Shown here one piece after another: positions 1 to 8,418 of a stretch of 64,000 bases of DNA (position 1 is the first letter of the stretch; every line of letters starts with the position of its first letter). The translations under genes and the position numbers were made by a program. Below the pieces are notes generated by a model that worked only from the letters and a program-made list of their open reading frames with translations, did not search any database and was not told the origin of the DNA. The stretch covers positions 62,001-126,000 of the forward strand of contig NZ_CAKLBX010000002.1 in assembly GCF_920987055.1 (NCBI RefSeq). Direction: 5' to 3'. This DNA comes from Novosphingobium sp. CECT 9465 (GTDB taxonomy: Bacteria > Pseudomonadota > Alphaproteobacteria > Sphingomonadales > Sphingomonadaceae).

Positions 1-639
1 GTGACGCACCGCTGCGAACTCGTCTGCCCCTCGCCCCATTGACCTAGAGAACGGTGGGTTCATCAGGATCAGGCTTGGCTGCACAGCCGCGTCGAGATGC
101 GAAGCCAGCATGGCTCCATCGATCCCTGTTGTGGTGGCCTGGGGGAACAGCAGAACCAGCTTCTCACGCCTGCGCGGATCGATTTCGTTGAGGTGCAATG
201 CGCTGATATCGGGTAAAGTTGCCACAAGAGCGCCATGTCCGGCGCTCGGTTCAAGAACGATATCGGTTGCGAGCGGTTGCGCCAAAATCACGGCCAGGCT
301 TGCGAGGTCTGCGGGCGTCGAGAATTGCTGGTACTTGATCTGGTCTTCACTTCTGACCGTATGCGTCGGCAGTGCATCGATAAGCGCACTGATCTCCGAA
401 ATCTGGGTCAGCATCTGAGGTTTGTTCAGCAGTCCGGCCATGTGGCGCGTCAAGGCTGCCTCGAGCAGGTCAAAAGCGTCCCTCTGGCTCCAGGTGCCGT
501 TTGCGGAGCCCTCCCCGTAGAGCTGGCGCATTGTCTCAAACAGGCGTTGCTTGTTCGCTAGTCCGGTGGCGATGGCGTGCTGGATTTCAGTGATTGCTGC
601 GTCCAGCTTCTGGCTGGATTGCTCAAAAAGGTCGGTCAC
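1..639 (-). CDS. Adenine-methyltransferase-domain protein, 3' end outside window (partial)
   Basis: The leftward reading frame is open from 639 to the window edge (213 residues). The GTG start at 639 has AGGAG six bases upstream; an in-frame ATG at 708 would add 23 residues but has no clear ribosome site. Residues 131-136 (PSAGHG) fit the SAM-binding motif of class I methyltransferases, and residues 194-197 (NPPF) are the catalytic motif of N6-adenine DNA methyltransferases. Large plasmid proteins joining such a domain to a helicase (strawberry-notch type) start this way, so I infer that family; the helicase part would lie outside the window. It could also be a stand-alone methyltransferase. 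It is divergent from the partition genes. Confidence 0.75.
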   Translation of the reverse strand, partial: MTDLFEQSSQKLDAAITEIQHAIATGLANKQRLFETMRQLYGEGSANGTWSQRDAFDLLEAALTRHMAGLLNKPQMLTQISEISALIDALPTHTVRSEDQIKYQQFSTPADLASLAVILAQPLATDIVLEPSAGHGALVATLPDISALHLNEIDPRRREKLVLLFPQATTTGIDGAMLASHLDAAVQPSLILMNPPFSRSMGRGADEFAAVRH

Positions 640-868
640 GGTCTGCTCCTGATGCTGAACCGCATCAGGCCTTCCCCCTCCCCTTTCGTTTGGGCGGGAC
701 GGGTTCATGATCGTTCCCAAGCTCTGCAAGGACAGCGCCAACCACTTTCCGTGCGCAGGCTGTACCGAGTTGGATTGCAGAATAGGAAGCCGCATCTCCA
801 CGACCTACGACAAGATGCGCCTCTCAGTTTTCGGAATTAGGGAATGGTACCAGCTTTGTGATATCGGT

Positions 869-898
869 TTGACTTTTACGGATGGAAATGGTCATAAA
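869..898 (+). promoter_or_regulatory. Candidate parAB promoter
   Basis: TTGACT at 869-874 and CATAAA at 893-898 are 18 bases apart. The start would fall about 40 bases before the parA ATG. This is pattern matching only. Confidence 0.4.
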
Positions 899-943
899 AC
901 GCTAACTGGGTCGCGGAATTGTGATTCATCGAAAGGCTGGCGC

Positions 944-2143
944 ATGACCTATACCGTGAACACACTGCGAAACATGACTAGATCGTGCGAGATGATGCGT
1001 GATCGGGTCAAGGCCGTAGTGTTCAAACCGGATGATCGGAAGGTGCTCGACATCACCTTTGGGCCAACGGCGGCGGCGGAATTGGTCGGAAGAACGCCTG
1101 AAGCGCTTGCCAAGGCAGAGAAGGAAGGACGTCTCGCGCCTCCCAAGCAGCTCACCAATGGCCGCCGCTATTACACACTTGAAGACCTTACTCATATTCG
1201 CAAGGCGCTGAACATTCATCCGGGCAAGCTCGCCCATGAAAACGCGGTCGTAGTTGCAGTGCAGAATTTCAAGGGTGGCGTTGGCAAGAGTACTATTACC
1301 AAGCATTTTGCCGATTTTCTTGCCCTCAATGGGTACAGCGTGCTCGTGATCGATTGTGATCCGCAGGCCTCAACGACCACGATGTTCGACATTCAGCCCG
1401 AAACGTTAATTGATGACCAAGAATCATTGGGCAACTTTTTGTCGCCCCGCAGCACTTTCGATGATTTCAGCAAGGCTATCCGGGACACGGCATGGCCCAC
1501 AATCAAAATAGTGCCATCAAGCCTTGGCCTGCAGGATGCAGAGTGGGACCTCACGGCGACGCTCACGGAGGGCGGGCAAGCGGTGCGCGAGGGACTTCAG
1601 CGTCTGCGGATTGGCATCGACAGTATTATCAAGGACTTCGATGTCGTTTTGCTCGATCCGCCGCCGGCGATGGGGTTTTTGGGTCTCAATGTAATGGCGG
1701 CCGCAACAGGCATGCTCATTCCTGTTCCTGCCCGGCAGCTCGACTACCTCTCGACCATCCACTTCATGGACACGATCGCCGAGAACATCGAGATCCTTGA
1801 GGCGCACGGAACACCCGTTGATTATGGGTTCATTCGTGTTGTCTGCTCAGCTTACACCCCGAGCAAGCCCGGTGAGGCCGACATGTGGAAGATGATGAAG
1901 GCCACCTATGCCAATTATCTTCTGAATCAGCCCATCCTTGCCTCGGAAGAAATCAAGAATGCGACTCAAGCCTTCCGATCAATCTACGAAAGCAAGCCAT
2001 CGGCAGCTCACGCAACTTATCAGCGCTGCAGGGACAATCTCAATGCAGTCTTTGGCGAAATTCTGAACGAGATACACGAACAGTGGCCGTCCAAAAGCAT
2101 TTCGCGACGGTCATCTAACACGGCGGGGAGTGTTGCAGCATGA
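944..2143 (+). CDS. parA: ParA plasmid partition ATPase
   Basis: A 399-residue partition ATPase that, with ParB and a centromere, distributes plasmid copies along the nucleoid. The N-terminal ~90 residues form a helix-turn-helix region typical of the longer type Ia ParA/RepA proteins that also repress their own operon. The deviant Walker A motif KGGVGKST is at residues 110-117, and a Walker B-like segment VLLDPPP follows at about 230. The frame is open further upstream, but ATG 944 lies just after a plausible promoter and matches the family length. The stop overlaps the parB start by four bases, so the two are translationally coupled. Confidence 0.93.
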   Translation: MTYTVNTLRNMTRSCEMMRDRVKAVVFKPDDRKVLDITFGPTAAAELVGRTPEALAKAEKEGRLAPPKQLTNGRRYYTLEDLTHIRKALNIHPGKLAHENAVVVAVQNFKGGVGKSTITKHFADFLALNGYSVLVIDCDPQASTTTMFDIQPETLIDDQESLGNFLSPRSTFDDFSKAIRDTAWPTIKIVPSSLGLQDAEWDLTATLTEGGQAVREGLQRLRIGIDSIIKDFDVVLLDPPPAMGFLGLNVMAAATGMLIPVPARQLDYLSTIHFMDTIAENIEILEAHGTPVDYGFIRVVCSAYTPSKPGEADMWKMMKATYANYLLNQPILASEEIKNATQAFRSIYESKPSAAHATYQRCRDNLNAVFGEILNEIHEQWPSKSISRRSSNTAGSVAA

Positions 2144-3156
2144 GCCGTCGTTCATTGATTGGCGAGGCCCTCGCCTCCCCTGCCCCAGACCAACCCTCTG
2201 CCCCCGAAGCAAAAGAAGCTACAGGGGCAGCTGCATCGCGCAATTTCACAACACGTCGGCTTGAAGGCTTCACGGAAGCAGCGCGGATGGTCAAGCGCCC
2301 TACCATCCGGCTCAAGCCAGCAGAATGTTTGATCTGGCCGGGGAACGCCCGTGACTACGAACGGCTCACCGAGCCCCGTTTGCGTTCTCTGATTGAATCG
2401 ATCCAGGCAGAGAATGGGAACCGCATCCCAGTAGTCGTGCGTCGAAAGCAGCAAGGTGAGCAGCAATATGAGCTGATCATCGGCACCAGGCGCCACTGGG
2501 CTGTCGCGTGGCTCAACGCGAATCACTATCCGGACATCGAACTCGTCGCGATCATCGAAGATCTCGATGACGAAGCTGCGTTCCGCCTTGCTGACATCGA
2601 GAACCGCGAAAGGGAAGACATCTCAGACCTGGAGCGCGGTTTGAACTACAAGGCGGCAGTCGATACTTATTACGATGGCCTTCAGGCCCGGCTTGCCGAA
2701 CGCGTGAAGATTTCGAAATCCACTCTCGCTCGGTACATTGGCCTAACAGAGATTCCGCAAACAATCGTAAGCGCATTTGCCTCGCCAATGGAACTTCAGG
2801 TCCGGTACGGTGACAAGCTTCTTCCAGCCATACGCAACCCATCGCTGCGCCCCAGAATGGAGGAAGCAGCAAAGCAAATCGCTGCGGAACAAAGTTTCCG
2901 GCAATCGGGAGACGAAGAGCCAATTTCCGGCCCTCAGGTTGTTATCCGTCTGCTCAAGGCAGTTTCAGGCAGGCCTGGCCGTGTCCAGAAAGCCGTAATT
3001 GAAGCCGCAGGATCGTCCATTGGTGTCATCGAAAAAGATCGTGCACGAGGACTCACGATAACGATCAACCCCACTGATTTGAGCGCTGACGAAATCCTCG
3101 ATGCATTGCGCCCTCTGATTGAGAAGGCGAAGATTCTAAAAAGGCCTGCCCGATGA
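2140..3156 (+). CDS. parB: ParB plasmid partition protein
   Basis: A 338-residue centromere-binding partition protein and partner of ParA. The ParB/sulfiredoxin-like nuclease-fold domain spans about residues 50-150 and contains GTRRHW, the family's GERR-type nucleotide-binding box. A helix-turn-helix region follows (about 165-215) and the C-terminal ~80 residues probably dimerise. It overlaps parA by ATGA. I did not find a convincing parS nearby; the perfect inverted repeat at 5419-5470 is one candidate. Confidence 0.93.
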   Translation: MSRRSLIGEALASPAPDQPSAPEAKEATGAAASRNFTTRRLEGFTEAARMVKRPTIRLKPAECLIWPGNARDYERLTEPRLRSLIESIQAENGNRIPVVVRRKQQGEQQYELIIGTRRHWAVAWLNANHYPDIELVAIIEDLDDEAAFRLADIENREREDISDLERGLNYKAAVDTYYDGLQARLAERVKISKSTLARYIGLTEIPQTIVSAFASPMELQVRYGDKLLPAIRNPSLRPRMEEAAKQIAAEQSFRQSGDEEPISGPQVVIRLLKAVSGRPGRVQKAVIEAAGSSIGVIEKDRARGLTITINPTDLSADEILDALRPLIEKAKILKRPAR

Positions 3157-3228
3157 AGGAGGGTTGCGAACCCACCTATGGCCATGTCTTCACCACTCTA
3201 AAAATGTGGTTTTTATCGTTTTTTTACA

Positions 3229-3259
3229 TATACTTAACTAACCCCTCCCACATGTGGGA
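3229..3259 (+). promoter_or_regulatory. Promoter/operator of the replication initiator gene
   Basis: A TATACT -10-like hexamer at 3229-3234 is followed by a perfect 14-bp palindrome, TCCCACATGTGGGA, at 3246-3259. This sits 28 bases before the initiator start codon. The position suggests an autoregulatory operator for the initiator or a ParA/ParB site. Upstream, 3157-3228 is AT-rich and has no gene. Confidence 0.5.
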
Positions 3260-3286
3260 CAGTGGCAGATTTAATGGGCGAAGAAC

Positions 3287-4588
3287 GTGAGCGAGCCAGA
3301 GCAGTCCTCCTCTGGCCGCCGAGTGCAGTTCGAGATGTTCTTCACGCTGCCTGATTTCAGCGATATCTCGCTGCGGGACTATCAGGAGACCATGCAGCGC
3401 CCTTTCTTCAGTCTTTCGAAGAAGAAACGCCTGAAACCCATTGAGTACCTCAGTCCGGATAAGTCCGTCACCGTGCATGTGTCAGCCAACCCAGCCTATG
3501 GCATGGCGACCATCTGGGATGCAGATATCATGATCTATCTGGCGTCCCACCTCAACGAACTGCGCGAGCGGGGAGACAACGACCTGTCGCCGACCATTAG
3601 GGTTCAACCTGGCGATCTTCTCAAGCGAATCTGCTGGGGTGTAAGTGGGCGCGCCTATGAGCGTCTGATCGCAGCCCTTGATCGTCTTCAGGCCACGACG
3701 ATCAAGACGAACATCCGAGCGAACTCTAAATCCCGCGAGACCACATTTTCGTGGATCGATAGCTATACTCATCTCGTTGATGAACGAACCCAGCGTTCGC
3801 TCGGAATGGAAATCACGCTTTCCAAGTGGTTCTTCGACGGCGTCATGGACAAGCGAAATGTCCTTGCGATCTCGCCTTTGTATTTCGAGATAACGAGTGG
3901 ACTCGGGAAATGGCTCTACCGCGCAGCTCGCAAGCACGCTGGTGGCAATGGTCCGGAAGGTTTCACGATTGGCTTCGAAACTCTTCATCAGAAAAGTGGT
4001 AGCGAGAGCTCCCTGCCCTCGTTCAAGAATAAAATTCTCGAACTGGCGCGAGCCAATAACCTCCCGGATATCAGTCTGGAAGTCATTGGGGCAGAGACAC
4101 CGCGTCCAAAGCTGAAGATGGTGATGCGTCGCCATCTCGAAAAGCCTTCCGGGAAAACCGGCGAAAGTGGCTCTGTCACCACGGAGAGCAGAGCACAGCG
4201 CAGTCAGCAGGCATCTCTCCCAAAGGCCTCCAAGGTCAGCCCTCCGCAGGAATTCGTTGATCCTGCCCTCGTGCGCAAACTCCTTGCAACAACGAGTGCG
4301 AGCCTGCGCCCCGAACAACAAGCCGATGCTTCAGCAGAAATGGCCAACAACGCAAGCCAATCTCAGTCACGACGAAGGGGAGGGGGGGCTCAGGACACAC
4401 TCGATCCCGAAATCTATCAGGCCATCCGTGCTGAATGTCCTGGTTGGGATCTCGATGCCCTGATGCGGCAATTCGATTCCTTTCTGAACAGCAATCCGCA
4501 TGAGTTGCCAAGGAACTACTCGAAACGGTTCTACGGCTTCATTAAGAAGCACCATGAGCGCAATAAGCATACGCTTCCCGGCTTTTAA
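3287..4588 (+). CDS. RPA-family plasmid replication initiator
   Basis: A 433-residue protein of the replication initiator protein A (RPA) family, expected to bind iterons and open the plasmid origin. Residues 20-260 carry the family features: the PFFSLSKKKR and YLSPDKSVTVHV segments, AYGMATIWDADIMIYLAS, and a winged-helix core. The C-terminal ~150 residues are low-complexity and then a conserved tail ending in YGFIKKHHE. The start is GTG 3287; no ATG in this frame lies close by. It follows parAB by 130 bases and precedes the iteron region, the usual par-rep-ori order in sphingomonad plasmids. Confidence 0.88.
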   Translation: MSEPEQSSSGRRVQFEMFFTLPDFSDISLRDYQETMQRPFFSLSKKKRLKPIEYLSPDKSVTVHVSANPAYGMATIWDADIMIYLASHLNELRERGDNDLSPTIRVQPGDLLKRICWGVSGRAYERLIAALDRLQATTIKTNIRANSKSRETTFSWIDSYTHLVDERTQRSLGMEITLSKWFFDGVMDKRNVLAISPLYFEITSGLGKWLYRAARKHAGGNGPEGFTIGFETLHQKSGSESSLPSFKNKILELARANNLPDISLEVIGAETPRPKLKMVMRRHLEKPSGKTGESGSVTTESRAQRSQQASLPKASKVSPPQEFVDPALVRKLLATTSASLRPEQQADASAEMANNASQSQSRRRGGGAQDTLDPEIYQAIRAECPGWDLDALMRQFDSFLNSNPHELPRNYSKRFYGFIKKHHERNKHTLPGF

Positions 4589-4729
4589 AGGGCGCGCACT
4601 TCTGCAGGACCGGTTATGAGCGCCCGGGGCTAGTGCAGCTGCCGCTCTGCTAGACCTGGTGACGGTCTACGGCGGGCATCGCGATTTATCGTAAAGATAA
4701 GAACAGCGCCGTGAAGCGCCACCGCTAAC

Positions 4730-5053
4730 GAACGTGTTTTCGGGAATCACTTCGCTTCGCCTATCCAATCAGCAAACTATGTCTGCGTTCGGCACCTGCT
4801 GAGGAATCGCTAACAAGGCCAAGAGCACCGGCTTTGAAACTCCGACCATGCTTCAGCTGGTCATCTTTGACCGAAATCAGCCATCTAACGTGCAAATGTC
4901 GAACCTACTGGCAGATTGCCTAAGCCTCCACTTCGGGCACTGCTTCCAAGAAGCGCGACGGGTCAGCCGACAAGCCGGGGGAAAATAACCCCTCCAAAGC
5001 CATTCCCGAAAACACGTTCGACCGGAGATACCGCATTTCCGAAAACACGTTCG
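4730..5053. repeat. Inverted 18-bp repeats in the origin region
   Basis: GAACGTGTTTTCGGGAAT occurs on the plus strand at 4730-4747 and as an exact copy on the minus strand at 5002-5019. A third minus-strand copy with one mismatch is at 5036-5053. The core CGTGTTTTC resembles the core of the 22-bp iterons further right, so these are probably inverted initiator-binding sites involved in copy control. No gene is visible in 4589-5600. Confidence 0.7.
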
Positions 5054-5163
5054 TTTCAGCCTAAGGCCAAATGGCGATCAGAAAGTTTGGGATCGGCGCA
5101 TCATATATGAATCGGAACGCTAACTGATCCTCTGGCCTCACGCTCTGAGCCGCGCTTTCAAAG

Positions 5164-5172
5164 TTATCAACA
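5164..5172 (+). promoter_or_regulatory. DnaA-box-like site
   Basis: TTATCAACA differs by one base from the DnaA consensus TTATCCACA. It lies 17 bases before the first iteron, a common arrangement in iteron origins. Confidence 0.5.
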
Positions 5173-5189
5173 GGGCGGGAGGGTGGCGA

Positions 5190-5277
5190 ACGTGTGATCG
5201 GGCATCAGATGACGTGTTATTAGAATCTGGCTGTCGTGCTATCAGAAACCGAACGTCGTGTTTTCAGATTCGGCATA
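5190..5277 (+). repeat. Four 22-bp-phased iterons (candidate oriV)
   Basis: Four units begin at 5190, 5212, 5234 and 5256, exactly 22 bp apart, with cores ACGTGTGAT, ACGTGTTAT, TCGTGCTAT and TCGTGTTTT; the last three continue as (T/C)AGA. The 22-bp phase puts all sites on one DNA face, as expected for initiator-binding iterons. An AT-rich stretch lies just right (about 5320-5410). With the RPA gene to the left and the DnaA-like box, this is the best candidate origin. Confidence 0.75.
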
Positions 5278-5418
5278 GCCACCCCGACTCGCGAGAAATC
5301 AGGAGTTTGCATGCTAATCGCGAGCAGGTAACCTCTTAACCTTAGAATCTAAATCCCCTAACGTTTCGCCTGCGGCGGATTTGTTATTGATTTGATTCAG
5401 GATTAAGGAAGGCCGACA

Positions 5419-5470
5419 TATCCCTGTGGAATGACCGCTTTGCGTGCGACGCGGTCATTCCACAGGGATA
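5419..5470. repeat. Perfect 20-bp inverted repeat with 12-base loop
   Basis: The arm at 5419-5438, TATCCCTGTGGAATGACCGC, is repeated perfectly inverted at 5451-5470, around a 12-base spacer (5439-5450). There is no T-run, so it is not a standard terminator. It directly follows the AT-rich part of the origin. It could be a single-strand initiation site, a partition centromere or a resolution site. Confidence 0.8.
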
Positions 5471-5899
5471 GCGGCTCCGCAGATTAGCGCTGGTCAGAGC
5501 CTCAAGATCGATTCCCTGAATCACGATAGGGACCTGTGATTCAAAATTCCGATTGGCCTAACTCCCCGTGGCTATCGCATACTCCTCCGCATGTTAGAGG
5601 ATGAACAAAGGGAATGTTAGATTTGGCTAGAAGCCAAATATCCTGCTCTCAATGTTGCAAGGCGCTACGTTATATCTCGAAGCCAGGACCTGTTCGGGGT
5701 TTCGATCGTCGAACTGACTTGGGGCAGGATAGGCACGCGAGGGCAGGGCAAGCGGTTGTCGTTTGCGGACGCTGCTGACGCTGCTGACGCAGAACACTTT
5801 ATCGCTGGCCTCCTGCGCCGCCGGGCAAGCGCAACACGACGGATTGGTGTTCCCTACCGCGAAGTGCATCGTACCTAAGGCTTGGTATCTCCATTCTCG
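5471..5899. other. No gene seen; end of the origin region
   Basis: This stretch separates the origin from the recombination island. It holds a short run of GACGCTGCT units near 5769-5792. No reading frame looks like a protein and no transposon end could be fixed here. Confidence 0.4.
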
Positions 5900-6595
5900 T
5901 CAGTGGCGTACCGGAAAGATCGAGTTGTCGGCGGGTCGCAAACGTACGAGATCCAGTTGCTCAAGAGTTGACACTGCCAACGACGCAGTGCGTTTTGTTA
6001 CACCAAGCGCACGCGCCAGTTCTGCGCGGGTGAGGGGACCAAGTCCCCTGATGACAAGCCAGGCCTGTGGCGCAGTCGACGAAGCATTTCGATCAGCGAG
6101 CACTGCATCACCCCGCGCCAATGCGCCATGCAAAGTGTAGAGATCATCCGCGGCATGATCGCAGGCAGTCCCGAGTGCCGACTGCAGTAGGGCGGGAAGG
6201 GGATCTTCCTGTATCTCCCGAAACAGCGCACACGGCAGAACCCCTGCGAGCGCGATGGGGGGCGAACCAAGCCCGAACAGGTGTGGGCGCATGGCGACGG
6301 CCAGCGATGCGGCCCACGCAGCTCCACGCGGCGCTGGGCGGGTGATTGCGATCCCCTCGAACTCGACGATCTCGCTGCCGCCTTCCAGAAAATCGATCTC
6401 CTTGGTCCGCAACACTGCGATCAAGTCGAGCAGGGTGGCCACGGGGTCATCGCTGGGAAGCAGTGCATCAAGGCGGTCCAGCGCGACATCGGCGGGGGCA
6501 AAGGCGCTGGAGAAACTCTCTGTGCTGTTTTTGGCGGCAAGTGCCATTCGGGCAGCTGCAGCAAGGGCAGGGGATGCGCGCCGGACGATTGTCAC
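5900..6595 (-). CDS. Recombinase-associated winged-helix protein 1
   Basis: A 231-residue protein of unknown function. The C-terminal ~65 residues read as a winged helix (RAELARALGVTKRTASLAV is the likely recognition region). It is homologous to the larger product of 10224-11192: both share a WAxxLA block, an ACD block and the C-terminal DNA-binding domain. I place the start at GTG 6595, with GGAAA upstream; longer frames run into the regulatory region shared with tniA. It is divergent from tniA, so it is probably a local regulator of transposition. The family is not recognised by name. Confidence 0.6.
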   Translation of the reverse strand: MTIVRRASPALAAAARMALAAKNSTESFSSAFAPADVALDRLDALLPSDDPVATLLDLIAVLRTKEIDFLEGGSEIVEFEGIAITRPAPRGAAWAASLAVAMRPHLFGLGSPPIALAGVLPCALFREIQEDPLPALLQSALGTACDHAADDLYTLHGALARGDAVLADRNASSTAPQAWLVIRGLGPLTRAELARALGVTKRTASLAVSTLEQLDLVRLRPADNSIFPVRH

Positions 6596-6750
6596 GCGAC
6601 AAAGTTTCCAACATCGGGTGTAAACTATTGAATTAAAGTCATATTCTCGCGATAAAGTGACAGTCAAATATGACGCACAAAAGATTCTGCTTTCAACGGT
6701 GGTCAAAACAAACGACAGTCTGCGCGGCCGAAAGAGAGGGAAATTTCCCT
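6592..6750. promoter_or_regulatory. Divergent regulatory region between winged-helix gene and tniA
   Basis: Two direct repeats, TCACGCGACAAAGT (6592-6605) and TCTCGCGATAAAGT (6645-6658), lie 53 bp apart. A perfect 14-bp palindrome, AGGGAAATTTCCCT, occupies 6737-6750 and abuts the tniA start codon, where bound protein or an RNA fold would cover the ribosome site. The repeats may be operator sites or part of a transposon end; no matching right end was found. Confidence 0.45.
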
Positions 6751-8418
6751 ATGATCGAACGCAAACCGCCAAGAATGGCAGCGTATTCGGAAGCTGCGCT
6801 AACGCGCGGCGCGGACCTCTATCAAACTTTCCGCAAATTGGTTCCGCTGGACGCGCCGCTGGCGGCCGACGTTGTTTCTGTCATTGCCCGGGAAACTGGC
6901 TTGGGCGAGCGGCGAATTCGGGAGTTGGCGCGGCGCTATCGCAGCAAGCCCATTGCCGAGAGCCTGGCCTCACGGCCGCGCGGTCCAAAGCCAGGAAGTA
7001 GACAAGCGCCGCCAGAGGTCCTCGTGGCGATCGATGGCCTCATTGAAGAAATCGTTCTGACGAAAGTGCCGCTCAGTGTTCGGGAAGCGGCGCAGCAGGT
7101 GCGTTATTTGCTGATCGCCGATAATGGCGACTACGGCTTCGATCCCGGGATCGTTCCAAGTTTTCGAACGATCGAGCGGATAATCGGGGAGATAAGCGAG
7201 CCGCAGAAGGCTCGTTTCATGGGTTCGAAACGGCGTACCGCCCACGAGGCGCACCCGGGGGAATACCACAGCGATGGTTTGCTCGATGTGGTCCAGATGG
7301 ATCACACCCCCGCCGACGTCATACTTGTCGACAGCACACACCGTATGGCTCTGGGCCGACCGTGGGTGACCTTGCTCATCGACGTCTGGAGCCGATGCAT
7401 TCTCGGCTTCTACGTGAGTTTTGGGGCACCTTCGATTTTTCGATGCGGACGGGCAATCGCCAATGCTCTGTTGCCGAAACAGCCGTTGCTCGAGAGTCTC
7501 GGTCTCGAAATCGAATATCCAATGCATGGTTTTTTCAGGAAGTTGCATGCCGATCACGCCGGATCTCATCGCGCGGAAGTTTTTAGAAGCGCTTGCAAGA
7601 CTTATGGCATCGATCCGGACGTCCGCCCACGTGGTCCGGCGCATTATGGCACGCATATCGAGCGTCTGATCGGCACCATGACGCGTAGAATGCGGCTTCT
7701 TCCGGGGGCGACCGGAGGTAATGTTACGGCGCGAGACGGCCATGATGCGGAAGCGGACGCGGCGATGACGCTTGAGGAATTCGAGCGGTGGTTGGTCCGG
7801 GAGATTTGCCGCTATCATCATACACCTCACGAAGGACTGGGTCGCGTCGCACCTGCGCAAATGTGGTCCACGGGTGTCGAGAGCCACGGGCCGCTGGCGC
7901 CGCCAGGTGTCGATATCGAGCAGCTAACCCGCCGATTTCTGCCGTGGGTCGAGCGGACCGTTCAATCGGGCGGCGTGAAGATTGATCATATTCGCTATTG
8001 GCACGAAAGTTTGGCGCCGCGCCTGGGTCTCAAGGTCATGATCCATTACGACGACAGGACTATCCAGGAGGTCTATCCTGTCATCGATGGAGTTCTTGTC
8101 GCTGCTGCTGCGGTGGGCAATTATCCGAACGTGACCAGGCCTGAATGGGATGTTGCGGTCGCTGCACGGCGCCATTCCGGCGTGGTTTACCAGCATGCTG
8201 GGGGTCAGGCTGAAATTGCGCGGCTTGTGCATGCCAACAGGCAGGAAGTTCTCAACGCGAAATCCCGGACGCGGGGCTTGCGAGACGCGCGAAAAAGGCT
8301 GGAAAGGGAAGGTGTATCCCACGCCGCTCAGCCGGCAAATCAGGAGGTTTCCAATGTACCCAGTTGGGTATCGGTGGCCGACTTACACGATGAAGGGTGG
8401 CTCAAATGGAGGGATTAG
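6751..8418 (+). CDS. tniA: TniA-type DDE transposase
   Basis: A 555-residue transposase of the TniA/TnsB/MuA type that cuts and joins transposon ends. An N-terminal helix-turn-helix region (about residues 30-150) precedes an RNase H-like core. The catalytic triad reads D184 (QMDHT), D268 (HADHAG) and E304 (HIERLIG); the 35-residue spacing between the last two is the DD35E pattern. A Mu-type beta-barrel region follows. The ATG at 6751 is preferred over longer frames because of GAGAGGG upstream. It overlaps tniB by 13 bases. Confidence 0.9.
   Translation: MIERKPPRMAAYSEAALTRGADLYQTFRKLVPLDAPLAADVVSVIARETGLGERRIRELARRYRSKPIAESLASRPRGPKPGSRQAPPEVLVAIDGLIEEIVLTKVPLSVREAAQQVRYLLIADNGDYGFDPGIVPSFRTIERIIGEISEPQKARFMGSKRRTAHEAHPGEYHSDGLLDVVQMDHTPADVILVDSTHRMALGRPWVTLLIDVWSRCILGFYVSFGAPSIFRCGRAIANALLPKQPLLESLGLEIEYPMHGFFRKLHADHAGSHRAEVFRSACKTYGIDPDVRPRGPAHYGTHIERLIGTMTRRMRLLPGATGGNVTARDGHDAEADAAMTLEEFERWLVREICRYHHTPHEGLGRVAPAQMWSTGVESHGPLAPPGVDIEQLTRRFLPWVERTVQSGGVKIDHIRYWHESLAPRLGLKVMIHYDDRTIQEVYPVIDGVLVAAAAVGNYPNVTRPEWDVAVAARRHSGVVYQHAGGQAEIARLVHANRQEVLNAKSRTRGLRDARKRLEREGVSHAAQPANQEVSNVPSWVSVADLHDEGWLKWRD

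Noticed and set aside
3157..5600. Search for a parS of the GTT-N4-GC-N4-AAC kind
   Set aside because: No good match was found near parAB; the perfect palindromes there are reported without assigning them as parS.
5769..5792. Short run of GACGCTGCT repeats
   Set aside because: Only about two and a half units; too short for a functional repeat or a CRISPR-like array. No CRISPR array was found anywhere in the window.
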